The translations under genes and the position numbers were made by a program. From NCBI GenBank assembly GCA_964608325.1, contig CAZSMX010000002.1, positions 1 through 64,000 on the forward strand: 64,000 nucleotides of DNA, read 5' to 3'. The notes under the pieces were generated by a model that was not told where the DNA came from, ran no database searches, and was given only the letters and a program-made list of their open reading frames with translations. Positions 16,273-23,864 of this stretch are shown here, one piece after another. The stretch is from CAZRVH01 sp964608325. Its GTDB lineage: Bacteria; Patescibacteriota; Gracilibacteria; Peribacterales; Peribacteraceae. Within the stretch, counting starts at the first letter, position 1. The number at the start of each line of letters is the position of its first letter.

Positions 16273-17550
16273 TCACTGATCCAGCAGGTCTTTCAAGACC
16301 TTCTCGGTCAGCGCGCGGTAGCGCAGCTCCTGGTAGAGCTCGCCCTTTCGTTCCCATTCGCGCTTGGCGGCCGCCTGCTTGTCTTCCGGCAGGTCGAGCA
16401 GGAAGTTATCGAAGGTGAGCTGCATTTCATCGTCGGATACGTCGGTTTTGCGCTCTTCGATCAGCTTTCCGATGCCCAAGCGGAGTTTCCAGCGTTCCTC
16501 GGCGCGCTTCTTGAATTCCTCCTCCATGCCCTTGGCGTCCTTGCCCTCGGACTTCAGCGCGTCTTCCAGGCTGATCTTCTGGGCGGCCAACTGTTCGCTC
16601 CATTCGGAGATGAGGTGGCGCATTTCGTCATCGATCAGTTCCTCGGCGATCTCCACCTGCGTGTGTTCGCGGATGAGATCCATAAGCTCGCGTTCGCGGC
16701 GCATGCGGTCGAACTGCTCCTCCTGGTCCCGGATGCTCTTCTCGATCATGTCCGTGAAGGCCTTGGCGGATTCCTGGTGCAGTTTCTCCTTCGCGAAGGC
16801 GTCGGTCAGTTCCGGCAGCGTGACTTCCTCCACGTTGTGGACGGTGACATGGAAGTTCGCCTTCTTGCCGCGCAGTTCCTCCAGTTGGAACTTCTCCGGA
16901 AGCGTGAGGGTGAAGTGCTTGTGGTCGCCCTTCTTCAATCCCACGAGCTCGGGTTCGAAACCGGGGAGCAGGTTGCTCTTGCCGATCACGATGTTGTAGC
17001 GGTCGGCGCGCATACCCGGGATTTCCACCTTGTTGTCGTCTTCCGCGTGGAAATCGACGGTCACCTGGTCGCCTTCCTTGGCGGCCCTGTCCACCGGCTG
17101 CACCATGCGGTGCTCCTGCAGGACGCTGTCCAGCACGCGCTGGATGTCCTTCGGGTCCACGGGGTGGGGCTTCTTTTCCACCTTGATCTTGTCCGCTTTC
17201 TTGATGGTGACCTCGGGCTTCTCCACGAACGTCACTTTCAGCGTCACCGGCATGCGGGACACGGCTTCCACGCGCGGCGGCATGATGGGTTTCAGGCCGT
17301 GCTCGTCCACCATGGGCTGCAGGTGGGTCTTCAAGAGCATGCGGATGGCTTCCTCGAAGAGGTTGTCTTCGCCGACGCGTTCGCGCACCTTGTCCGCGGG
17401 GGCGTGGCCCGGGCGGAAGCCCTTCACTTCCACGTGCTGACCGACGTGCTTCAGCGCTTCGGCTTCGGCCGCGGCGTATTCTTCCTCGGTGAAGGTCGCG
17501 GTCACGGAGACACGCGATTTCTTGAGCCGTTCAATAGGGAAGCGGGACAT
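16273..17550 (-). CDS. tig: Trigger factor (ribosome-associated chaperone/PPIase)
   Basis: 425 residues from MSRFPIERLKKSRVSVTATF. The ribosome-binding domain carries GFRPGHAPADKV, equivalent to the GFRxGKxP signature. A PPIase/FKBP-like region (EGDQVTVDFHAED...LPGFEPELVGLKKGDHKHFTLTLPE) and a long helical C-terminal domain follow. The start at 17550 is preferred over an upstream ATG that would add an Asn-Pro run encoded by a telomere-like repeat. It lies downstream of secF in one unit, fitting a joint role in nascent-chain handling. Its stop abuts the relA stop on the other strand. Confidence 0.93.
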   Translation of the reverse strand: MSRFPIERLKKSRVSVTATFTEEEYAAAEAEALKHVGQHVEVKGFRPGHAPADKVRERVGEDNLFEEAIRMLLKTHLQPMVDEHGLKPIMPPRVEAVSRMPVTLKVTFVEKPEVTIKKADKIKVEKKPHPVDPKDIQRVLDSVLQEHRMVQPVDRAAKEGDQVTVDFHAEDDNKVEIPGMRADRYNIVIGKSNLLPGFEPELVGLKKGDHKHFTLTLPEKFQLEELRGKKANFHVTVHNVEEVTLPELTDAFAKEKLHQESAKAFTDMIEKSIRDQEEQFDRMRRERELMDLIREHTQVEIAEELIDDEMRHLISEWSEQLAAQKISLEDALKSEGKDAKGMEEEFKKRAEERWKLRLGIGKLIEERKTDVSDDEMQLTFDNFLLDLPEDKQAAAKREWERKGELYQELRYRALTEKVLKDLLDQ

Positions 17551-17589
17551 GGGGTTAGGGTTAGGATTTGGATTAGGGGACAAAAGATC

Positions 17590-18492
17590 TTATCTCTTGT
17601 CAGCTCTCTTCCTCCAGAACACCAGCAGCGGGGCCGCGACGAAGAAGGAAGAGTACGTTCCGATGACGGTTCCGATGATGAGCGCCAGCATGAACCAGCG
17701 GATGCTTTCGGAGCCGAAGAAGAACAGGGCGAAGAGCATGATGAGTGCGCCGAGACCCGTGTTCAGGGTGCGCGTGAGGGTCTGCTTCAAGCTGCGGTTG
17801 GCGATGTGCTCGAAGTCGCCGCGCTTGTCCTCGTTCATATTGTCGCGGATGCGATCGAAGATGACGATCGTATCGGATACCGAGTATCCCATGATGCTCA
17901 GCAATGCCGAGATGAACAGCGTGTCCACCTGGAAGGTCGTGTAGTGGCTGAGGACCGTGAAGATGCCGAGCGTGATGACGATGTCGTGCACGAGGGCGAG
18001 GATCGCGACGGTTCCGAAGGACCACGGGCTGAACTGCTTGGGGATCTTGCGGAAGGCGAACGCGATGTACGTGATGATGGCCGCGACGGCGGCTGCAAGC
18101 GCCCAGAATGCCCGCTGCTTCAGGTTCGCTCCCACCGAGGGGCCGATGGTCGTGTACTGCAGTTCGCGGACGTCACCCAGGGTGTTCTTGAGGTGCGCCA
18201 GGAGGGCCGTGTGGTCCTCGTTGCTCAGGTTGCGCATGCGGGCGAAGTACGTTTCGGTCTTCGTCTTGGTGATGGCCGGGTCCACGGCGGCGTCCGTTCC
18301 TTTCTTGAAGGATGCGAAAGCCGAGGCGAGGTCCGCCTGCGTCTTGGTGGCAGCGAGTTCCACTTCCATTTGGGTGCCTCCCGTGAATTCGATGCTGAGC
18401 TGCGGGCCCGGGTTGAAGAGGAGCACGAGCGAAGAGATCATCAGCAGGGCTGAGATCGGCAAAAGGACTTTGGCGAGGCGTGTGAAGATCAT
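17590..18492 (-). CDS. secF: Protein translocase subunit SecF
   Basis: 300 residues and six membrane helices: one near the N-terminus, a periplasmic loop with EFTGGTQMEVEL, and five in the second half (TYIAFAFRKIPKQFSPWSFG, LALVHDIVITLGIF, SALLSIMGYSVSDTIVIFDRIRDNM, TLNTGLGALIMLFALFFFG, and the C-terminal one). The GYSVxDTIVIFDRIREN signature is present. SecF works with SecD to help protein export using the ion gradient. No secD is adjacent: upstream is an assembly gap and then an unrelated gene. The gap flanks are an exact duplication, so the coding region itself is not interrupted. Confidence 0.95.
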   Translation of the reverse strand: MIFTRLAKVLLPISALLMISSLVLLFNPGPQLSIEFTGGTQMEVELAATKTQADLASAFASFKKGTDAAVDPAITKTKTETYFARMRNLSNEDHTALLAHLKNTLGDVRELQYTTIGPSVGANLKQRAFWALAAAVAAIITYIAFAFRKIPKQFSPWSFGTVAILALVHDIVITLGIFTVLSHYTTFQVDTLFISALLSIMGYSVSDTIVIFDRIRDNMNEDKRGDFEHIANRSLKQTLTRTLNTGLGALIMLFALFFFGSESIRWFMLALIIGTVIGTYSSFFVAAPLLVFWRKRADKR

Positions 18493-18658
18493 CGGAGCGC
18501 TAGNNNNNNNNNNNNNNNNNNNNNNNNNNNNNNNNNNNNNNNNNNNNNNNNNNNNNNNNNNNNNNNNNNNNNNNNNNNNNNNNNNNNNNNNNNNNNNNNN
18601 NNNGCTGAGATCGGCAAAAGGACTTTGGCGAGGCGTGTGAAGATCATCGGAGCGCTAG
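18449..18658. other. Assembly gap with duplicated flanks
   Basis: N residues at 18504-18603 are bordered by two exact copies of the same 55 bases (18449-18503 and 18604-18658). This is the pattern left when contigs overlapping by one k-mer are scaffolded without merging, so the real sequence probably has one copy and no gap. Confidence 0.9.
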
Positions 18659-18721
18659 AGTAGCGGATGGAGGAGGGGGAGACAAAGGGGTTTTTACGGG
18701 TTATACGATAGAGGATTGCGT

Positions 18722-18800
18722 TAAGAACATCCAATCACCAAATTCCAATCATCAAACAAGGAATTTCCTTCATTGAACATTGGTGATTGATTTTTGGTTA
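18722..18800. repeat. AT-rich palindromic word repeat upstream of secF
   Basis: CAATCACCAA at 18732-18741 pairs with TTGGTGATTG at 18780-18789, with an inner AAGGAATTTCCTT. It closely resembles the palindrome at 27925 and ends next to the stop of the 18808 gene. Confidence 0.7.
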
Positions 18801-18807
18801 TTTTCGT

Positions 18808-19980
18808 TTATCTCGGTATTTCTAGTACCAGTCTCCCATTCTCCCTCCTCCCGTTCCAACGGATCGCTCCCTTCGCGTCCGGGAACACTGCGCGCAGGGC
18901 GGCTTCGTCGGCGGACAGGGTGAAGCCGAAGCCTGCTCCAGAGCCGGATAGCGCCTCCATCCCTTCCTTTAGTCCGTCCTGTGTATTCGCAATCACCACC
19001 GATGATCCCTGTGTCGCGGTCAGCAGCAATCCGTTGCCGCCTCCGCGCGTGCTCGTTTCGACTGTGAATCCGTCGCGGGACTCCGACGTGCGCTTCGCCG
19101 CGTCATCCGTCAGGCGCACGCCGGTATAGGAAAACTGGTCATCCAGGGGGAGTTCCACGACTTCCACTCCCGCCTTGGCGCCTCCGAATGCGTCATGGAG
19201 CTTCTTGACGCCGTCCCGAACCGATACGGACGAGGTTGCCTTTCCCGCAACGGCGAAGGAATTTCCGGCCAGGAAGATATGCGTGTCGCGTTCCACCAGG
19301 GGCCAGATGTCATACGTCGGACTCAGCGCCGATCCGAAGAGCGACGTGGCAACGGTACGGATGCGGCTTTGGGCCAAAGTCCTTGCGCTTGCGGACAGAG
19401 CCGATGCGAGGGATGTCGACGGATTTCCTTCCGGAAGGATGATCCGTATCGCGTCGGCTTTCAGTTGGATCGCTACCGGTTGCGCGGGTGCGAAGACGGT
19501 GCTCGCCCCCGACGGCTTCATGCCGACATCGGGGAAACGCAGGTACGCAGAGGGTGCGTCGCTGAGGTATGCCTTCAGGCCGACGTAGGATTCGTGTTCG
19601 GACAATCTGCCTTCCCCCTCGCCGATCATGCCCTGTACGGATGCATCGGATGCGCTGATGCTGAAACGCATCCCCACGGGGGCGGCTTTGGCGTCGAAGA
19701 TCGCCCAGGCGGGGGAGCCGTTCGGCAGCCCGAGAAGCGCCACGTCCACCGGGTGGTCGGGGAGCGCGATGGAATCAAATCCGACGACGTACCTTTGCAG
19801 CGTGAGCATGCTCGCCCGGTCCGCATTGCGGACAAGGGCCAATGTCTGTGCCGCGGGGAGGATGTCCGCCGGATCATTCTCCGATCCCTGCCCCAGGAAA
19901 ATGACGCCCGCGCCCAACGAGACGGCGAGAACGCCGCCTGCAATAGCGACCGCGATGTGTTTGGGCATCGAGTATTTCAT
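18808..19980 (-). CDS. Hypothetical membrane-anchored envelope protein
   Basis: 390 residues from MKYSMPKHIAVAIAGGVLAV. One N-terminal hydrophobic segment (about 8-26) works as a signal anchor, followed by an extracytoplasmic domain of about 360 residues with no Cys pairs and many Ser/Ala/Gly. It has beta-rich repeats such as GEGEGRLSEHESYVGLKAYL and DGLKEGMEALSGSGAGFGFTLSADEAALRAVFP. I recognise no family; a DUF3352-like fold is possible. The start at 19980 is chosen because TACACT ends six bases upstream (19987-19992), exactly as at the LCP gene. It stands alone between secF and the TPR gene. Confidence 0.7.
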   Translation of the reverse strand: MKYSMPKHIAVAIAGGVLAVSLGAGVIFLGQGSENDPADILPAAQTLALVRNADRASMLTLQRYVVGFDSIALPDHPVDVALLGLPNGSPAWAIFDAKAAPVGMRFSISASDASVQGMIGEGEGRLSEHESYVGLKAYLSDAPSAYLRFPDVGMKPSGASTVFAPAQPVAIQLKADAIRIILPEGNPSTSLASALSASARTLAQSRIRTVATSLFGSALSPTYDIWPLVERDTHIFLAGNSFAVAGKATSSVSVRDGVKKLHDAFGGAKAGVEVVELPLDDQFSYTGVRLTDDAAKRTSESRDGFTVETSTRGGGNGLLLTATQGSSVVIANTQDGLKEGMEALSGSGAGFGFTLSADEAALRAVFPDAKGAIRWNGRRENGRLVLEIPR

Positions 19981-20055
19981 GGGCGGAGTGTACTGCAAGA
20001 TGAAAGAAGTGTCTTCATTTTACCGAAGAATAGGATGAGGATTTGGATGAGGGAA

Positions 20056-21369
20056 TTATTCCCCGAGCTGGCTGAGTTTCTGTTTCGCGCTCTGCAAGTC
20101 CGGATCCAGCTCCAATGCTTTCTGCAATGCCGCGCGCGCCTCATCCTTCGCGTCGTTGGCGATCGCCGCGGTTCCCAGTAGGTCGAATGCCCTGGCGTCC
20201 GCCGGATACTTATCCGTCGCTTCCTTCGCCTTCAGGTATGCCTCTTGCTTGCGTCCTCCCGTAATCGCGTTCGTCACGTAGGTGAGGTACGCGTCGAAGT
20301 CCGCATCGGCGTCGGACACGTCGGCTTCGTATTGCTCCATCGCGAGCGTCAGGTTGCCCATGGCCAGCGCCTCGATGGCGATGACGCGGCGCACTTCCTT
20401 CTTGGGGGTGAAGCCGTTTTCCAATGCGTATTGCAGGAAGGTCAGCGCGTTGCCATGATCGCCTTGCATGGCGTAGGCGCGGCCCAGGAAATACTGCACC
20501 TCGGGTTTCTGCGGATCGATCTGGTACGCGCGCTCCAAGGATACGAGGGCATCCTGCGAACGTTCCGTCGTGAGTTCGCAGTATCCTTTCACGATCCATG
20601 CGTCACGGTAATCGTCCTGCGTGTTCACCACCGTCTGGAGCATAGGCAGCGCGAGTTCGCATTCCTGCACATCCGCGAGTGCGCGGGAGAGTAGCGCGAG
20701 CAGGTGGATTTGCGGGCTTTCCGGGAACAGGGCGTATTCCTCGTAGGCTCCCATCAGCGTCTTGGCGTACGCGCGCAGCACCGGTTCCCATCCGGCCAGC
20801 ACCGTTAGCAGCTCCGTCTTGGCTCCTTCCAGGTTGTTTTCGGCGATGGAAACGAGCGCGAGTCCGTAATGCTTGTGCGGCGAATCCTCGGCGACGGTCA
20901 GGACGCCCTTCGCCTTCGCGAGGTCTCCTCCGCGGATGTGGATGAGCGCTTCCAAGAGCACGAGATCTTCTTCCTTCGCGCCGCTCCTCCTCAACTGGTC
21001 GAGCGTGTCCTGCGCGCCTTTGGTATCGCGCCGCTGGAGCTGCGCCTGGGCGAGCTTGCGGAGCGCCGTGAGTCCGCCTCCTTTGTTCACGCCTTCCTGG
21101 TATTCCTTCTGCGCGTCGGCCCAGTCTCCGCGCAGCGCCATCACGTCACCTTTTCTCAGGTGAAGCAACGCTTCGTCACCCGCGTCGTTGATGGGCAGGG
21201 GAGAGAGCGTCAGGTTGCCGGTCATCGATCCCGGAGTCGCGGAGTTGGCGTTCAGGTTTTGCAAAAACGCGCGCGTTCCATCGAGCTGTAGGAATAAGTA
21301 CGCACCGATAACGGCCACGCATACGAAGGCGAGGCTGGCGGGAACCCAAACGCGGCGGGAGATGGCCAT
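20056..21369 (-). CDS. Membrane-anchored TPR-repeat protein
   Basis: 437 residues from MAISRRVWVPASLAFVC, with an N-terminal membrane segment at about 10-28. At least seven tetratricopeptide-like repeats follow, for example ALLHLRKGDVMALRGDWADAQKEYQEGV, AYQIDPQKPEVQYFLGRAYAMQGDHGNALTFL split over two helices, and ALQKALELDPDLQSAKQKL at the end. TPR domains bind protein partners; the target is unknown. The start at 21369 has a promoter-like TTGGCA-18-TAAGCT whose -10 ends eight bases before the ATG. Confidence 0.85.
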   Translation of the reverse strand: MAISRRVWVPASLAFVCVAVIGAYLFLQLDGTRAFLQNLNANSATPGSMTGNLTLSPLPINDAGDEALLHLRKGDVMALRGDWADAQKEYQEGVNKGGGLTALRKLAQAQLQRRDTKGAQDTLDQLRRSGAKEEDLVLLEALIHIRGGDLAKAKGVLTVAEDSPHKHYGLALVSIAENNLEGAKTELLTVLAGWEPVLRAYAKTLMGAYEEYALFPESPQIHLLALLSRALADVQECELALPMLQTVVNTQDDYRDAWIVKGYCELTTERSQDALVSLERAYQIDPQKPEVQYFLGRAYAMQGDHGNALTFLQYALENGFTPKKEVRRVIAIEALAMGNLTLAMEQYEADVSDADADFDAYLTYVTNAITGGRKQEAYLKAKEATDKYPADARAFDLLGTAAIANDAKDEARAALQKALELDPDLQSAKQKLSQLGE

Positions 21370-21457
21370 GGACCGCAAGCTTACAGTAGGGGTTTGCTTG
21401 ATGCCAATAACCTGAATTTGATTAATGCATGAATAAAGGTGATTCTACCTTCCAGAT

Positions 21458-22126
21458 ATGTTCACAGTTTCAAGTTCGTTCATCTATAACTTTAAAATAG
21501 GCGATAATCTCCATTACAACTTGGAGGTCTTGAAATGGTTGTATGAGTCTATAGCCAGTAGGAGAGGACAGCCTTTTAATTTAAATAAGCCAATTACTAT
21601 TATTTTAGTTTCAATAATTGAGGCAATTTTGTTTGATTTTCGAAAAAGAGTAAGTGGTCCTCATGCAGAGATCGTTGCTAATTTAAGCGAAGGATTTAGA
21701 GTGGCTATTGGAGCTATTAGGAAAGATGAGCTCGGCTTATATATTGATTGTGCGAAAGAACATAACCTGTTCGGTTCGAATTCATCATTTTATGATGAAT
21801 TGGAGCTTTTAAGAAATGTCAGAAACCGCATCCACATACAAAATAAATGGCATAATTTAGTAGGTGAAGATGATGAGTTTCGAGTATTTACAGCCGCAAG
21901 AAAGTTGCTTGCTGAAAAAGCATTAGAAAAGACAATGAAAACGATGGCTTTAAAATATCCAAGACAAGTAAGGGTTTCTGATTATGTAGCAGACTTTCAA
22001 TTGCCTTGGGAGCAGCATTATCGACCTTTGTCCCAACCTGTTCAAAGTCCTCCACAAGGAATGAGTTACGAATCTTATTATGGTTTCTCCGAAGAGCAGC
22101 TCAGGCTTCTAGACTTTCCAGTTTAA
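21458..22126 (+). CDS. AT-rich gene for a HEPN-like protein
   Basis: 222 residues. The middle contains ELLRNVRNRIHIQNKWHN, which fits the R-polar-x(4-5)-H motif of HEPN domains (often RNases of toxin and defence systems), preceded by helices such as ITIILVSIIEAILFDFRKR. This is a motif-level resemblance only. Base composition is far more AT-rich than all neighbours, which suggests recent transfer. The last four bases overlap the end of the convergent gene. No antitoxin-like partner (for example an MNT nucleotidyltransferase) lies beside it. The start ATG at 21458 is one of several possible; no SD is clear. Confidence 0.7.
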   Translation: MFTVSSSFIYNFKIGDNLHYNLEVLKWLYESIASRRGQPFNLNKPITIILVSIIEAILFDFRKRVSGPHAEIVANLSEGFRVAIGAIRKDELGLYIDCAKEHNLFGSNSSFYDELELLRNVRNRIHIQNKWHNLVGEDDEFRVFTAARKLLAEKALEKTMKTMALKYPRQVRVSDYVADFQLPWEQHYRPLSQPVQSPPQGMSYESYYGFSEEQLRLLDFPV

Positions 22127-22794
22127 GCTTCCTTCTTCTTGCGCGTCTTCTTCACCGGAGCGTCTTCGTCTTCCTCAACAACTTCCTTGGCGCTCATCAC
22201 CGGGCTCATTTCGCCATCCACCGCGCTGTCGTTGAGCATTTGCTTGGCGGCTGCCTCGGCGAGGTGCTTCGGAAGGACTGCCTCGACCGCTGCCCACTGC
22301 GCTTCCGTGTGGACGGGGAGCAGCACGGTCACCTGGTCGCCGACTTCGGCGCGGTAGAACGTGACCGATGCGAGGAGTACGCGGTACGGCTTGCCTTCGC
22401 AGAGGACCTTGTATTGACCGTCCTCCTGGATGAGCACGCCCTTGGCGATGCGGCGCTCGATCGGGGCGATCTGCTTGTAGATGAATTTGCCTTCGTCAGT
22501 GATGGTCAGCTTCATGCCGTCTCCTTCCACCAGTTTGCTCTTCGATGCGTAGTTGGCCGGGACGGGGTAGCTCTGTCCGGCGCCGTCCACCATGTTCTGT
22601 CCGTCGAAAATACCTTCGATCACGCGTCCGGATACCGATGCCGGTGCGGACACCTTGGATGCGCGGGTCATGAGGCGTTCCTGGCCCGGGTCCGTCACTC
22701 CCGTCATATCGCGCAGCAAAGCGTTGGCCGTCTTGAGGGACGACATCGCGCTGTCGAGAAGTTCCTGGATATGAATCAGAGAATCGTCTGCCAT
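22123..22794 (-). CDS. Hypothetical protein with basic C-terminal tail
   Basis: 223 residues from MADDSLIHIQELLDSAMSSL. A helical N-terminal third is followed by a beta-rich core (SGRVIEGIFDGQNMVDGAG, VPANYASKSKLVEGDGMKLTITDEGKFIYKQ, GVLIQEDGQYKVLCEGKPY), then an acidic and finally Lys/Arg-rich tail ending VKKTRKKKEA. This charge layout suggests nucleic-acid or ribosome contact, but I do not recognise the family. It is downstream of the PfkB-type gene on the same strand after 38 bases and probably shares its transcript. Confidence 0.75.
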   Translation of the reverse strand: MADDSLIHIQELLDSAMSSLKTANALLRDMTGVTDPGQERLMTRASKVSAPASVSGRVIEGIFDGQNMVDGAGQSYPVPANYASKSKLVEGDGMKLTITDEGKFIYKQIAPIERRIAKGVLIQEDGQYKVLCEGKPYRVLLASVTFYRAEVGDQVTVLLPVHTEAQWAAVEAVLPKHLAEAAAKQMLNDSAVDGEMSPVMSAKEVVEEDEDAPVKKTRKKKEA

Positions 22795-22832
22795 GGGAAG
22801 TGAGGGAAGTTTGTGAGTGTCTTTCCGGATAT

Positions 22833-23834
22833 TTAGAACTCGCGAACGGTAATATCGATGTGCGTACTGGCGAGTCTGGACTGTATCTGGGTTTCTGTGA
22901 GGAGGCCCGGTTCGGCACCGATGACCCCTACGACACTCATCGCATTTATAGTACCCGCTCTTAGGGCAATTGGCAAGTCCTTCCCGTTCAAAAGCGCCCA
23001 CGTCGCGGCCGTGCCGAAAGCATCCCCAGCGCCCGTGGTGTCCACGACAGGGCATTCCACGATGGGGCAGTGGTATACCTGCACCCCGTCGGTCGCCATG
23101 GTGCCGTTTTTGCCGTCGGTGATGCAGACGAACCTGGCCCCGCTGCCCGCCAGGATGCGCAGGGCTTCTTCCTGCGTGGAGGCGGACGTAAAGGTCAGCG
23201 CTTCTTCCTTGTTCATAAGGAGCAGGGTCGTTTGTTTCAGGAGGTTTTGGATGCTCGCCCGTTTGTAGCCCATGTTCACTTGGCATTCGCCCGGGTTCCA
23301 CGTCAGTTTCGCGTGCGGCGTTTCCAACAGGACCTTGATGATGTCGTCTTCGATGACGCAGCTCTCCTCTTGGATGCTGTTGAGATAGATCCAGTCCATC
23401 GACTTCGCTTCCTCGCGTGCGAACGTCACGTCGTGCAGGTGTTTGCTCGTGCCCGGATGGTTCAAAATGATGCGTTCGCCCGTGGTGGAGGAGAGGATGA
23501 TGGAGAAGCTGGCGCTTTCGCCCTCGATGATCGTTGCATGGGATACGTCGACGTTTTCCTTCTTCAAATTTTCAATGATTGATTGTCCCCACTGGTCGTC
23601 CGCGGTGATGCCGCAGAACGCCGCCCCGCATCCAAGCCGGGACAGTCCCACCGAGGTGTTGCAAGCCCCGCCCCCGAACGAACCGACGATGCCCTTTACG
23701 CGGATCTTGGATCCGAAGGGCACGATGAAAGAGTCTTCCTTCTGGTGGTTCGCCATCGCGGAATCATCCGCCGACACGAAGAGATCGAAGGTCGCCCCTC
23801 CGATGGACATGGTCCGGAAACGGCGGGGGGTCAT
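22833..23834 (-). CDS. PfkB/ribokinase-family carbohydrate or nucleoside kinase
   Basis: 333 residues. The second family signature DTTGAGDAFGTAATWALL holds the catalytic Asp (near residue 260), and the N-terminal GSFGGGACNTSVGLSRLGC is the sugar-binding GG motif. The set GGACNTSVGLSRLG plus DQWGQSI is close to adenosine-kinase/ribokinase-like members, but the substrate cannot be fixed. The start at 23834 is preferred to a TTG two codons upstream. It follows the large surface-protein gene on the same strand; the 30-base spacer contains the CCCTAA-like tract. Confidence 0.88.
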   Translation of the reverse strand: MTPRRFRTMSIGGATFDLFVSADDSAMANHQKEDSFIVPFGSKIRVKGIVGSFGGGACNTSVGLSRLGCGAAFCGITADDQWGQSIIENLKKENVDVSHATIIEGESASFSIILSSTTGERIILNHPGTSKHLHDVTFAREEAKSMDWIYLNSIQEESCVIEDDIIKVLLETPHAKLTWNPGECQVNMGYKRASIQNLLKQTTLLLMNKEEALTFTSASTQEEALRILAGSGARFVCITDGKNGTMATDGVQVYHCPIVECPVVDTTGAGDAFGTAATWALLNGKDLPIALRAGTINAMSVVGVIGAEPGLLTETQIQSRLASTHIDITVREF

Positions 23835-23864
23835 CGACAAAAGGGTTGGGGTTAGGATGAGGGT

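Noticed and set aside
17551..17583. Upstream start for trigger factor with an Asn-Pro run
   Set aside because: The extra residues are encoded by a telomere-like repeat and the family begins at MSRFPIERL.
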